From assembly GCF_037976825.1 (NCBI RefSeq), contig NZ_CP150269.1, forward strand, positions 889,001 through 953,000: a stretch of DNA of 64,000 bases. The letters are read 5' to 3'. The notes under the pieces are model-generated. The model saw only the letters and a program-made list of their open reading frames with translations, was not told the DNA's origin and ran no database searches. Below, piece by piece: positions 41,538 to 51,001 of the stretch. The number at the start of each line of letters is the position of its first letter. Within the stretch, counting starts at the first letter, position 1. The translations under genes and the position numbers were made by a program. This DNA comes from Paenibacillus sp. FSL K6-1330 (GTDB lineage: Bacteria > Bacillota > Bacilli > Paenibacillales > Paenibacillaceae).

Positions 41538-42185
41538 TCAAATGTAATATTCCAGTTCCGGGCAGCTGTTGATCCCTGCCTTCTTCTCTGTATTCGCTTG
41601 AAGGCCCAGCCGTTTTTTTATCTGAATGACAACCATTCCGCATAGTAAGCTTAGCGCAATAAGATAGAGGGGGTGCACCCCTGTAAACAGCATCACGGAT
41701 ACGGTGGCTAGGGCGGATATCGTTGTCGTTGCATCAAAGACGGCATGTTTGGCCATCCGGTAAGCCGCGACAGCGATCAATGCAATAACGGCGCCATGCA
41801 TCCCCTTTAAGGCAGCTTCAACCTTGGGTTGATCCCGAAAATACACGGCACCTACGCTGATCAGGATCACAATCAAAAACGTGGGGCATGTCACGCCAAG
41901 CACGGCCGAAACAGCCCCGGCAATGCCGGCTTGCCGGTGGCCGATCATCGCGGCCGCATTTACGCCGACTCCTCCAGGAGCGGAACCGGCAAGCGAGATA
42001 AGTTCACCGATTTCCTCCTCGTTTACCCACTTTTTCTTGCTCACCACTTCGTGCTCAATTATGGGCAGCATGGCATATCCGCCTCCGAAGGTGGAAGGCC
42101 CGATGCGAAAGAAGGTCCAAAATAGCCGGGCCAGCAGCGTTAACCGTTCTTTCAGCCTGCTAAAGTATGCGTTTTTCCTTTCCAT
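41538..42185 (-). CDS. Chromate/sulfate-type transporter half subunit (CHR family), partner
   Basis: A 215-residue CHR protein with signature FRIGPSTFGGGYAMLPIIEHEVVSKKKW and LAGSAPGGVGVNAAAMIGH. A short charged C-terminal tail follows the last helix. The ATG overlaps the sulfatase stop as TAATG, so translation is coupled to the sulfatase. Together with the next gene it makes a heterodimeric transporter. The link with a sulfatase suggests handling of sulfate released from sulfated substrates, which is an inference from gene order. Confidence 0.9.
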   Translation of the reverse strand: MERKNAYFSRLKERLTLLARLFWTFFRIGPSTFGGGYAMLPIIEHEVVSKKKWVNEEEIGELISLAGSAPGGVGVNAAAMIGHRQAGIAGAVSAVLGVTCPTFLIVILISVGAVYFRDQPKVEAALKGMHGAVIALIAVAAYRMAKHAVFDATTTISALATVSVMLFTGVHPLYLIALSLLCGMVVIQIKKRLGLQANTEKKAGINSCPELEYYI

Positions 42186-43723
42186 TAGGCGTGATGAATT
42201 CTCGGCATCGGCATCGGCTCCTTACCAAGCTCGGCCCAGATGTATTTGAGCAGAAGCTCTGCCTTCAGCTGCTCGTACCCCGGTTCGTCCCATAAATTGC
42301 GCAGTTCGCCGGGATCTGCATCTAGGTCAAAGAGCTCGCCGTAGGTTTGATTGTAATAAACGGTGATTTTATAGCGCTGCTCGATGTACGTTTTTTGATG
42401 AATTGTCGAAGGCTCGTGCCGGAATTCGCAGATAGCGTGCTGCCGCGCGGCGTCCGCGTTACCGAGCCACACTTCCTTTTGGTCGATGCCCGTCATCGCT
42501 GGCGGGATCGGTATATTGCAGAAGGAGAGGAAGGTAGGGGCCAGGTCGACCAGGGATTGCATTGCAGTTGTCCTTTTTCCGGCAGGCACCCACCCTGGAT
42601 ATCGTGCAATGAATGGAAGCTTGATTAAATCCTCGTAATGGAACCCGCCCTTGGCTTGAAGGCCGTGCTGGCCGAAGAAATGTCCATGATCAGTGGTGAA
42701 GACAACGATTGTATCCTCGGTCAGTCCCAGTTCATCCAGTTTATCGAGAATGCTGCCGATATATTTATCCATCATGCTGATCATGCCGTAATACACAGCG
42801 ACCAGCTTCTTCTTGTCGTACTCCGTTAACCTGGATTTCGAACCGTATTCGTAATAGTGATGGGAACGGTAGCCGTGAATGCCGAACCCGGTTTCAGCGA
42901 GATGTGAAAAATCCGGATCTTCTTCCTGCGTCAAGCGGAAGTGCGGCGGATTGCGGTCATGCTCACCTGGCTTCAGGGATGGGATCGTGAGTTTATCCGG
43001 ATCGTACATCGAAGCCCATGGTTCCGGTACCAGGTATTCCGGGTGCGGGTCGAAGAAACTCGCCCACATAAAGAAGGGGTCATCCGCTTTCTTATATTCT
43101 TCCAAAAGAGAGTTGGTTCGATCAGCGATCCAGGTGTTGTAGTGGTATTTTTCCGGGATGGGCCAGGTGTATGTTTTGGAAGGATCCATGGTTCCCGTAG
43201 GCGGCAGGAAGTAATCCCGCCAATTGGCACATCCTTGCTCCTCGAGCCATAGGGCATAATGTTGTCCGACATGGGCCTCATTCGTATGGTTGCGGGCCAG
43301 CTCGACGTGATCGAATCCGTAAAAAGGCCCGTTAAAATTCCGCCAATACTCCAAATCCTGAAGAATCGGGTAGGCCTCCACGGATGGGTAATCTTCCGTT
43401 GATTTCAACGGCTGAAAATGCGCTTTTCCCACCAGTGCGGTCCGGTAGCCTGCGTCTTGGAAGCTTTCCCCCACAGTATGGCGGTCTTCCAGCAGCTTCG
43501 TCCCCAGGGTCCATGCTCCATGCTGGCTCGGGTACTGCCCCGTAATGATGGAGGCTCGACTCGGCGTGCAGGTGGGATTGGGGCAATACGCCCGATCGAA
43601 CGTTGTCCCTTGACGCGCAAGGCGATCCAGGTTGGGCGTAGAGATTTCAGGCTGAAAGGCTCCGATTGTATTCCAATGCTGCTGATCGCTTGTGATTAGC
43701 AAAATGTTAGGTCTTCTCGACAA
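42185..43723 (-). CDS. Sulfatase (arylsulfatase/alkaline phosphatase superfamily)
   Basis: A 512-residue type I sulfatase. PNILLITSDQQHWNT begins the metal site; the formylglycine motif is CTPSR at 52-56, where Cys52 should be oxidised to the catalytic residue, followed by ASIITGQYPSQHG. The second metal part is VVFTTDHGHFFGQHG. No signal peptide is present, so the enzyme is cytoplasmic and would use imported sulfated sugars or sulfate esters. A maturase (anSME or FGE) is not in the window. It is translationally coupled to the CHR transporter pair and divergent from the AraC regulator at 43844. Confidence 0.92.
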   Translation of the reverse strand: MSRRPNILLITSDQQHWNTIGAFQPEISTPNLDRLARQGTTFDRAYCPNPTCTPSRASIITGQYPSQHGAWTLGTKLLEDRHTVGESFQDAGYRTALVGKAHFQPLKSTEDYPSVEAYPILQDLEYWRNFNGPFYGFDHVELARNHTNEAHVGQHYALWLEEQGCANWRDYFLPPTGTMDPSKTYTWPIPEKYHYNTWIADRTNSLLEEYKKADDPFFMWASFFDPHPEYLVPEPWASMYDPDKLTIPSLKPGEHDRNPPHFRLTQEEDPDFSHLAETGFGIHGYRSHHYYEYGSKSRLTEYDKKKLVAVYYGMISMMDKYIGSILDKLDELGLTEDTIVVFTTDHGHFFGQHGLQAKGGFHYEDLIKLPFIARYPGWVPAGKRTTAMQSLVDLAPTFLSFCNIPIPPAMTGIDQKEVWLGNADAARQHAICEFRHEPSTIHQKTYIEQRYKITVYYNQTYGELFDLDADPGELRNLWDEPGYEQLKAELLLKYIWAELGKEPMPMPRIHHA

Positions 43724-43843
43724 GTGTAATCGCCTCCTAGTATGATGATATTGAAAATAACGGGTTATAAAAATAGCGAGGTGTTATATTTTTGTTGTCA
43801 TTTTGTTATTCTTGATGGAAAAATGAAGGAAGAGGAGGGAGCC

Positions 43844-44701
43844 ATGATGCAGGAATACGAATATGAATATGCGGAATTCATCTATTATACGCCGGGATAT
43901 TTGGATAAAGAGGAACAGATCTGGCCTGTCCGGGCGGGGCGAAGCATTGCCAAGCCCAATTACAGAGTCGGACCGAAGCGAATCGAGTGTTATAGCCTGC
44001 ATTTTGTACATGAGGGCATGGTACGGCTAGAGTTCGATGACAAGCGAGTGGATCTGCAGAAGAATGATCTGTTCTGCCTGTTCCCGGGCCGGACCTATTA
44101 TTATCACATGCTTCCCGCGGATACACCGCTTCAGATGAGCTGGTTGGCAGTGGACGGGAACAGGGTCAAGCCATTGCTTGCGCTGGCCGGCTTATTTCCG
44201 GAAAGCCCGTTCGGCAAACAGATGATATCCTCTAAGGTCAAAGAATCCTCCGAACGCGTGATTGATGCCCTGGCCGGTGTCGAGCGCTGGAAACCGGCGG
44301 TATCGCTGGAGCTGCACGGCTTGATTTATGGACTGCTCGCCGGCATGGTCCCGGATATGGCTTCCGCACAGCCGACGGAGCTAGCGGGATGGATTCACGA
44401 GTGTTTGGATTATATGGAGCTGCATGCTACCGAGGGGATTTCCGTACAACAGGTTGCCGAATTCGCGGGGGTGCATCGGTCGTACTTCTCCAATATGTTC
44501 ACCCATCAGGTAGGAATGCCGCCGTTAAAATACCTTCAGCGCATACGAATGGAAAAGGCAAAACGGTTGTTACAAGAAACGGACGCAACGATTACCGAGA
44601 TTGCCTTGTCTCTCGGCTATCCGAATTTGTATTCGTTCACCAGGGCTTTCAAGATCTATTATAAGGTGCCTCCCATAACCATGCGCGGAGCTAAATGCTG
44701 A
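43844..44701 (+). CDS. AraC-family regulator
   Basis: A 285-residue regulator. The N-terminal cupin-like part holds IECYSLHFVHEGMVRLEFDDKRVDLQKNDLFCLFPG; the C-terminal tandem helix-turn-helix has ISVQQVAEFAGVHRSYFSNMFTHQVGMPPLKYLQRIRMEKA and ITEIALSLGYPNLYSFTRAFKIYY. The frame is open from 43742, but ATG 43844 follows GAGGAGGGAGCC. It is divergent from the sulfatase, about 120 bases apart, and upstream of the arabinosyl locus, so it could control either side. It is too far from the kinase gene (with a cre site between) to be in the same operon for certain. Confidence 0.88.
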   Translation: MMQEYEYEYAEFIYYTPGYLDKEEQIWPVRAGRSIAKPNYRVGPKRIECYSLHFVHEGMVRLEFDDKRVDLQKNDLFCLFPGRTYYYHMLPADTPLQMSWLAVDGNRVKPLLALAGLFPESPFGKQMISSKVKESSERVIDALAGVERWKPAVSLELHGLIYGLLAGMVPDMASAQPTELAGWIHECLDYMELHATEGISVQQVAEFAGVHRSYFSNMFTHQVGMPPLKYLQRIRMEKAKRLLQETDATITEIALSLGYPNLYSFTRAFKIYYKVPPITMRGAKC

Positions 44702-44724
44702 CCGTACGTACGGCAACACGCTTT

Positions 44725-44738
44725 TGTAAACGTTTACT
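44725..44738 (+). promoter_or_regulatory. cre site (CcpA operator) before the sensor kinase gene
   Basis: TGTAAACGTTTACT matches the full cre consensus and contains the perfect palindrome GTAAACGTTTAC. It lies 37 bases before the kinase start, where CcpA would block transcription when preferred sugars are present. Confidence 0.75.
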
Positions 44739-44774
44739 ATCGATTTCTTCTGATCTGGAAAAAGGAGACACGCC

Positions 44775-46574
44775 ATGAAACTCTCTACGATTCAAAGGTG
44801 GATATCACCCAGACGAAGTATTCAGGGGAAAATTTTCATTGCGTTCAGTGCGGTTACGCTCGTGTCCATCGTCTCCATTACGGTCATCGTGTATATGAGC
44901 ATGCGCGAGACGATCATGCAAAATGCGATCACCTCGGTTTCGGACAGCATCAGGCAGGCGGATGAATCACTGAATATGATGCTGGAAGAGATCGACCGGC
45001 TGAACACCGTCGTGGTGACCAACAAAAATACGGTGATCGACACCTTACTGAGCCCTCATGAAGAAATTAGCTATGAATGGTTTCAAGAGCAGAAACGGAT
45101 CGATGAGTTTCTATCCGTGCTGATCGATTACAAGCCTTATATTTCACGGATTGCCGTGGTCGGTTTGAACGGCAAGGTGTTTTTCTCGGGTGGTCCGTGG
45201 CTGGACAAGACGGTCTTGGGGACCGGAATGATGGATTACATGCTCCAGAATGGATCACGTCATGCGTATTTCAAGCAGACCGGGGTGTCGGATGCCATCA
45301 CGATCGGGCGGGAGATCCGATATAACCGGGAACCGATCGGGGTTGTCATGGTGGATTTGAATTATGATTTCATCCAAAAAACATACGGCGTGAAGCCGAC
45401 CACCGATAGCATGATCTACGTGCTGGACAAGCAGGGCGGGTTTGTCTATGAGGCCGAATCGGCGCCGTCCTTTGCCCCTTCGTTCGAGAAGATCCTCAGC
45501 ATCCACGGAGAACTCGCAGGGAATGGGGATGCCATCAAGCAAGCCATTGACGGCAGAGACTACATCGTTGTCAGCCGCCAATCCGGTTATACGGGATGGA
45601 CTACCCTGGCTTTGATACCGATGGATTCGCTGCTTAGCGAATCGACAAAGCTCCGTAAACTGTTGGCGGAGGTATCGGTTATCGTCTTCGTCGTTGTCCT
45701 GATCGGTTCGCTGCAGGTATCTTCCCGAATCACCCTTAATATCCGGAGGTTGAAGTCATTAATGATGTTTGTGAAGGAAGGGAATCTGACGTTTCCGAGA
45801 AAAGAGATAACAAGCGAAGACGAGACCGGGCAGCTGTACCGCGTCTTTATCAGCATGGTGGAGGAATTGAAGCGACTGCTGGAAGGGATCCGGGTCAGCG
45901 AGAAGGAGAAGCGGGAGGCCGAGTTAACGGCGCTTCAGGCGCAAATTCATCCCCATTTTTTATACAACTCGCTGAACACGATCAAGTATTTGGCCAAGAT
46001 GAATGGCGTGCCGAATATCGAAGAGGTGTCCGGATCGCTGATTGAGCTCATGCGCGGCGTTCTGGGCAATTCGAGTGAATTTCTGACGGTGAGGGAGGAG
46101 CTGGATTATGTTGAACGCTATATCTCGATCGTGAAGTACAGGTATATGGAGCCGATCCGAATGGTTACCCAGATCGAGGACGACGTTTTGCTGGAATGCC
46201 GGGTGCTGAAGCTGATGCTGCAGCCCCTTGTGGAGAATGCCATCATTCATGGAATCGGAGCGATGGAGCAGGAAGGGCTCGTGCTGATACGCGTATGCGA
46301 TGAGGGCAGCGATCTGAGGATTGAAGTGATCGACAATGGCAAGGGCATCACGGAAGGGCAAAGGGCACACCTGCTGGGTGAGACGGGCAAGAAGGGGGAA
46401 ACCTCCCGTTTTAGCGGTATGGGCGTGCGCAATGTGCATGAGCGGATCGTTCACATGTACGGCGATTCGTACGGCGTCAAGCTGTACAGTGAGCCAGGTT
46501 TATATACAAAGGCCGAGATCCGGCTGCCGAAAAAAATGGAGAGTAAGGACAAATCCCGACAAGAGGTGATATAA
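44775..46574 (+). CDS. YesM-type sensor histidine kinase
   Basis: A 599-residue membrane kinase. Helix 1 (about 21-43) and helix 2 (about 297-317) enclose a dCache-like sensor of about 250 residues. HAMP follows, then the His_kinase domain with phospho-acceptor His392 in QAQIHPHFLYNSLNTIKYL, and the ATPase domain with LVENAIIHG, VIDNGKGI and GMGVRNVHERI. Such kinases sense carbohydrate-loaded binding proteins. ATG follows AAAGGAGACACGCC. It is four bases from the regulator gene, and the pair is expected to activate the importer from 48419. Confidence 0.93.
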   Translation: MKLSTIQRWISPRRSIQGKIFIAFSAVTLVSIVSITVIVYMSMRETIMQNAITSVSDSIRQADESLNMMLEEIDRLNTVVVTNKNTVIDTLLSPHEEISYEWFQEQKRIDEFLSVLIDYKPYISRIAVVGLNGKVFFSGGPWLDKTVLGTGMMDYMLQNGSRHAYFKQTGVSDAITIGREIRYNREPIGVVMVDLNYDFIQKTYGVKPTTDSMIYVLDKQGGFVYEAESAPSFAPSFEKILSIHGELAGNGDAIKQAIDGRDYIVVSRQSGYTGWTTLALIPMDSLLSESTKLRKLLAEVSVIVFVVVLIGSLQVSSRITLNIRRLKSLMMFVKEGNLTFPRKEITSEDETGQLYRVFISMVEELKRLLEGIRVSEKEKREAELTALQAQIHPHFLYNSLNTIKYLAKMNGVPNIEEVSGSLIELMRGVLGNSSEFLTVREELDYVERYISIVKYRYMEPIRMVTQIEDDVLLECRVLKLMLQPLVENAIIHGIGAMEQEGLVLIRVCDEGSDLRIEVIDNGKGITEGQRAHLLGETGKKGETSRFSGMGVRNVHERIVHMYGDSYGVKLYSEPGLYTKAEIRLPKKMESKDKSRQEVI

Positions 46575-46578
46575 AGCT

Positions 46579-48222
46579 ATGTTTCAAGTGCTGCTCGTTG
46601 ATGATGAGCCGCTCGTGCGGCATGATCTGAGAACGTTATTGGACTGGAATGAGCATGGATTCGAATTATGCGGCCAAGCGCATAACGGATTGATGGCCTT
46701 GGCCATGATTGAGCAGTCTCCCCCGCATATTGCGATCATTGACGTGAATATGCCCGATATGAACGGTGTAGAGCTCAACCGGGCGATTAAAGAACGGTTT
46801 CCGTTCATTCAGACGATTATGCTCAGTAGCTTTGATGATTATGACTACGTGCGGGAGTGCCTGAAGAACGGCTCCATCGATTATCTGTTGAAGCATCGGC
46901 TGGACGGTGCAGCGCTAGTCACCTTATTAAACAAAGCGGTCCTGGAATTGCGGCAGGAAGATCGGTTGCTGGAAGTACGCATGACTCACGAGGTCGTGGC
47001 CGAAAGGCCGAGTCCCGTGCTGCTCCGTGATTATATCGTGTATCTCGTTAGCGGGAGGAAGGATGCAACCACGGAGGTGGAAGCTTTTTCACAAAAAAAG
47101 CGCCTGTACCCCCACGCCTTAAGCTATGCGGCAGCGGCTGTGCAGATTGTTCCGTTTCTGCTGCTGACGGAGTCATACAGCGACGTGCAAACGAACCGGC
47201 TGGTTCAGCAGGTGGTCGATATGATGCAGCAGAGCTTGGGTGATATTCAGGAGCGGACGGCGGCTTACGTGGAGGATGGGCGGTTTATTGTCGTGTTTGC
47301 GTTCAAGGAGCGGAGCGAACATGCCATAAAGAATGAGATAGCCGGAAGGATGAGGAAGCTTCAGCATGCGCTCGAGCTGTTCCTTAATCTAAAATGCGTG
47401 GTCTCCGTCGGACATGTATGCACCAGCTTGTCACAACTTGGCTCAAGTTATAGCTCCGCTGAGCGGATGCTCGACGCTTCCACCATGGAGCCGTCCGGAA
47501 GCCATGCGGCACCAAGGATGCCGGGCCGGGCGGGGGGACTTGCAGGCGGCAACCATCAGCGCGTATCTTTGACGATCGAGGAACACAAACAGCTGCTGCT
47601 TTCGATTGAACGACTGGACATCGAAGGTGTGCACGGTTTAATCGCCTCTGTTTTTGCTTCGATCCGTCATCTTCCGGTCCATTCGCATACGATCCAGATG
47701 ATCGTCAGCGAGCTCATGCAAACCGGGGATAAGGCGTGGAAGACATGGATGCCATCTGTTGGAGCCGCGAAGGAGAAGCTTCCTTCAAGAAGCGAGCTCG
47801 GAAGAATCGGCAGTGTCGGGGAGCTGGTGCAATGGCTGCAATCCTACTATGCGGACTTGCTTGCCCTGCTGAAGCAGCATCGTGCGGCGGGACCGTATTC
47901 CCGCCATGTCACGCAGGCTGTTCATTTTATTCTGGAGAGGTATCCGGGTTATGTCACGCTGGAGCTTGCCGCGGGTGCCATCGGCCTGAACTCTTCTTAT
48001 TTAAGCAGAATATTCAAGGAAGAGACGCAGCGGACGTTCTCGGAGTATCTGAATCGGGTTCGAATTGACGCAGGGCGGAAGCTGCTGGAAAGCGGCAAAT
48101 ACTCGATCAAGGAAATCAGCAATCAAGTGGGATTCACGACCCATAACTATTTTTTTAAAGTATTCAAGGAAATAACGGGGGTAACCCCGCAGGAGTATTT
48201 GAACCGCTTGGGAAGAGGATAG
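46579..48222 (+). CDS. YesN-type response regulator with AraC DNA-binding domain
   Basis: A 547-residue regulator. The receiver domain (about 1-120) has Asp8-Asp9, phospho-acceptor Asp55 in IAIIDVNMPDMNG and Lys in YLLKHRLDG. A middle region of about 300 residues with no clear motif carries a Gly-rich stretch (PGRAGGLAGGNH). The AraC-type helix-turn-helix pair ends the protein: VTLELAAGAIGLNSSYLSRIFKEETQRTFSEYLNRVR and IKEISNQVGFTTHNYFFKVFKEITGVTPQEY. It follows the kinase by four bases. Its target is most likely the promoter region 48223-48400. Confidence 0.93.
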   Translation: MFQVLLVDDEPLVRHDLRTLLDWNEHGFELCGQAHNGLMALAMIEQSPPHIAIIDVNMPDMNGVELNRAIKERFPFIQTIMLSSFDDYDYVRECLKNGSIDYLLKHRLDGAALVTLLNKAVLELRQEDRLLEVRMTHEVVAERPSPVLLRDYIVYLVSGRKDATTEVEAFSQKKRLYPHALSYAAAAVQIVPFLLLTESYSDVQTNRLVQQVVDMMQQSLGDIQERTAAYVEDGRFIVVFAFKERSEHAIKNEIAGRMRKLQHALELFLNLKCVVSVGHVCTSLSQLGSSYSSAERMLDASTMEPSGSHAAPRMPGRAGGLAGGNHQRVSLTIEEHKQLLLSIERLDIEGVHGLIASVFASIRHLPVHSHTIQMIVSELMQTGDKAWKTWMPSVGAAKEKLPSRSELGRIGSVGELVQWLQSYYADLLALLKQHRAAGPYSRHVTQAVHFILERYPGYVTLELAAGAIGLNSSYLSRIFKEETQRTFSEYLNRVRIDAGRKLLESGKYSIKEISNQVGFTTHNYFFKVFKEITGVTPQEYLNRLGRG

Positions 48223-48361
48223 GCCAAAAACCAAGTATTCAGATCGGCAGAAGAGCCGTGCGGGGAGGCCGCCGCTCACAAACCGTAAAATATGTGGAGT
48301 AAATGGTCATATTTTTGTAATGGGCCGTCTTGAAGGGTGAATTATAATAATCACACACCAA

Positions 48362-48376
48362 TAGTAAACGCTTACA
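48362..48376 (+). promoter_or_regulatory. cre-like site before the oligosaccharide-binding protein gene
   Basis: AGTAAACGCTTACAA differs from the cre consensus only at its first base, with arms GTAA and TTAC around ACGC. It lies 43 bases before the start codon. It probably gives CcpA repression of the importer. Confidence 0.65.
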
Positions 48377-48418
48377 AATGGCGCTTGGTGAATGAAGGGA
48401 TATGGGGGTCGCTTATTT

Positions 48419-49990
48419 ATGCGTAAACGCTGGGGAAGAAACGCGGTCATCACAATGATCGCTTCCAGCTTGATGCTGGCTGGATGCAGTTCCGATGGAG
48501 GTTCGAAGAAAGAGGCAACACCCAAAGGTACAGAGAATGTGGTTCATGCTACAGGGTTTCCGATTGTAGAGCAGCCCGTGGATCTCAAGATGTTCACCCG
48601 GATTGCACCCGTGAACGGTCCGTTCAAAGAGATGCCGGTATTTCAGGATTACGAGAAATTGAGCAATGTGAAGGTTGAATTCATTGAAGCGCCGACGGAT
48701 GGCTTCCAGGAGAAGAAAAATCTGTTATTCGCCTCCAACGAGCTGCCTGATGCCTTGTTCCGTTCCGGCCTATCCCCGCTCGAGGCCGTTCGCTACGGAT
48801 CGGCAGGGCAATTGATTCCGCTGGAAGGCCTAATCGATGAATATGCGCCGAATCTGAAAAAATTGATGGAGCAATATCCCGAAATTCGCTCGGGCATCAC
48901 AACGCCGGAGGGGCATATCTATGCGATTCCGGGCATTGTAACACTGGGCGCGGCACGGACGGATAAGAAATGGATCAACCAGATGTGGCTGGAGAAGCTG
49001 AATCTGGAGGTGCCGGAGACGACGGAAGAATTGTATGAAGTGCTGTTGGCCTTCCGTGACGGGGACCCGAACGGCAACGGTAAACAGGACGAAATCCCGA
49101 TGACGGCTCGGCTCGGATTGCCGGTTGTGGCCGCAATGAGCGGATCATTCGGACTGGATTCCCAGCTCGGCTATAACGTCAATATCGAGAATGACAAAGT
49201 CAGCATCTGGATGGGCAGCGACAAGAATAAAGAGATGCTCATGTACTTAAACAAGCTTTACAAGGAGAAGCTTCTGGATCCCGAGATATTCTCGCACACC
49301 GAAGCGCAATATTTGGCCAAGCAGGGGTCGGGCAATGCGGGATTCTTCTTTGACCAGACCAACAATAATTTCTTGTCGATCCAGGACCAGTATACCGGAA
49401 TCGCGCCTCCGGCTGGCCCGAACGGAGATCGGATGCAAAGCCAGGCCTTGCCGATTGCGCGGGATTTTGGAGCCTTTGCCATCACGTCCATTAATAAGTA
49501 CCCGGAAGTAACGATGCGCTGGATCGACTATTTCTATAGCGACGAAGGATCGACGCTTCTGAGGTTCGGCAGGGAAGGAGAGCATTATGAGCTCAAGGAC
49601 GGGATTCCGTTCTATACCGAGGATTTCCTGAAGGATATTACCAATCAGGCCAAAATCACGCCTTACGCCGGGGGAGGGGCACCTCATCTCATCAGCGAGC
49701 AGGTTTCTTCTTTCATCAATCCGCCGCAGGTACAGGAGGCGCAGCAGAAGCTGGATCCGTTCATGCCGGAGGTTCGTTATGCGGCTCCAATGTTTGATGA
49801 GCAAACCGCACAGCAGGTCAACATCCTGCGAAACGATATCGACAAATATTACGAAGAGCAAAGCACGAAATTCATTGTTGGCGCGCTTAGCTTCGACAAG
49901 TGGGGAGAATTCCAATCCACACTCAAGAAGATGAAAGTAGACGAGCTGGAGAAATTGTATCAGGATGCCTATGACAAGATGCAGAAATAA
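48419..49990 (+). CDS. Large oligosaccharide-binding lipoprotein (LplA type)
   Basis: A 523-residue lipoprotein. The signal peptide with NAVITMIASSLMLAGC ends in a lipobox. The start at ATG 48419 is preferred over 48392 because the signal peptide then has normal length and GGGGGTCG lies upstream. The size and elements such as YEKLSNVKVEFIEAP, GDPNGNGKQDEIPMT (calcium-site-like loop) and MRWIDYFYSDEGSTLLRFGREGEHYEL are typical of LplA/YtcQ-type proteins that bind pectin or xylan oligosaccharides. With the permeases and the GH51 enzyme downstream, arabino-oligosaccharides are the likely ligand. Confidence 0.92.
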   Translation: MRKRWGRNAVITMIASSLMLAGCSSDGGSKKEATPKGTENVVHATGFPIVEQPVDLKMFTRIAPVNGPFKEMPVFQDYEKLSNVKVEFIEAPTDGFQEKKNLLFASNELPDALFRSGLSPLEAVRYGSAGQLIPLEGLIDEYAPNLKKLMEQYPEIRSGITTPEGHIYAIPGIVTLGAARTDKKWINQMWLEKLNLEVPETTEELYEVLLAFRDGDPNGNGKQDEIPMTARLGLPVVAAMSGSFGLDSQLGYNVNIENDKVSIWMGSDKNKEMLMYLNKLYKEKLLDPEIFSHTEAQYLAKQGSGNAGFFFDQTNNNFLSIQDQYTGIAPPAGPNGDRMQSQALPIARDFGAFAITSINKYPEVTMRWIDYFYSDEGSTLLRFGREGEHYELKDGIPFYTEDFLKDITNQAKITPYAGGGAPHLISEQVSSFINPPQVQEAQQKLDPFMPEVRYAAPMFDEQTAQQVNILRNDIDKYYEEQSTKFIVGALSFDKWGEFQSTLKKMKVDELEKLYQDAYDKMQK

Positions 49991-50002
49991 TGCTGCTACA
50001 TC

Positions 50003-50986
50003 ATGGATAAGGAGTGGATGCCCTTGAAGCGTGTCAAAGCCGATTCATCAATGGCTCTGCCTCGAAGCGATTCGAGGCGGGGTTCCCGTCTTTTAAGGCA
50101 AATGGCCAAGCGATATGACCTGTATCTCATGCTGCTTCTGCCAGTCATCTGGTATCTGGTCTTTCATTATGGTCCGTTGTACGGGCTGCAAATCGCGTTT
50201 AAAAACTTTAATCCGGCAAAAGGTATCCTCGGCAGCAGCTGGGAGGGCTTCGGGCATTTCGAACGCTTCTTTGATTCGTATTATTTTTGGCGGCTGCTGT
50301 GGAATACGCTGTCCATCAATTTGTTTTCCTTGTTGATCGCCTTCCCGATTCCGATCTTGCTGGCGTTGATCATCAATGAAATACGCAACAAGACTTTCAG
50401 CAAATGGCTGCAGAACATTACGTACATTCCGCATTTTATTTCGGTGGTCGTGATTGTTGGCATTCTGAACGTGTTCCTCTCGCCCAATAGCGGTCCGATC
50501 AATCTGTTGATCGAGGCCGTCGGCGGTACGCCGATTCGTTTTCTTGAGGAAGCCGGCTGGTTCAAGACCATCTTTATCGGCTCTAACATCTGGCAGAACA
50601 TGGGGTGGCAGTCCATTATCTATATTGCGGCGCTGAGCGGGGTGAACCCGCAGCTCTACGAGGCGGCCAAGATGGACGGGGCGTCGAGGCTGCGGCGCAT
50701 TTGGCACATCTCTTTACCGGGAATCGCGCCTGTCGTTATCATTTTGCTTATTTTGGATATCGGCCATTTCATGAACATTGGCTTTGAGAAAATATTGTTG
50801 ATGCAGAACAACTTGAATCTGGAATCGAGCGACGTCATTTCCACGTTTGTCTACACGACAGGCATTTTAAAGGGAGAATACAGTTACACGGCAGCGATCG
50901 GGCTGTTTAATTCGGTCATCAATCTGATCCTGCTGCTGTTCGTAAACCGGATTGCGCGCAAGACGTCAGAGACAAGCTTATGGTAA
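50003..50986 (+). CDS. Oligosaccharide ABC permease (LplB/YteP type)
   Basis: A permease of 327 residues counted from ATG 50003. The only good ribosome site, AAGGAG at 50009-50014, lies inside this reading and would favour TTG at 50024 (or ATG 50018), so the start is uncertain by up to seven codons. Six helices start with YLMLLLPVIWYLVFHYGPLYGLQIAFKNF, and the EAA loop is LYEAAKMDGASRLRRIWHISLPGIAPV, both LplB hallmarks. It follows the binding protein by 12 bases. ATPase expected elsewhere. Confidence 0.92.
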   Translation: MDKEWMPLKRVKADSSMALPRSDSRRGSRLLRQMAKRYDLYLMLLLPVIWYLVFHYGPLYGLQIAFKNFNPAKGILGSSWEGFGHFERFFDSYYFWRLLWNTLSINLFSLLIAFPIPILLALIINEIRNKTFSKWLQNITYIPHFISVVVIVGILNVFLSPNSGPINLLIEAVGGTPIRFLEEAGWFKTIFIGSNIWQNMGWQSIIYIAALSGVNPQLYEAAKMDGASRLRRIWHISLPGIAPVVIILLILDIGHFMNIGFEKILLMQNNLNLESSDVISTFVYTTGILKGEYSYTAAIGLFNSVINLILLLFVNRIARKTSETSLW

Positions 50987-51001
50987 AGGAGGGGACGCGC
51001 C

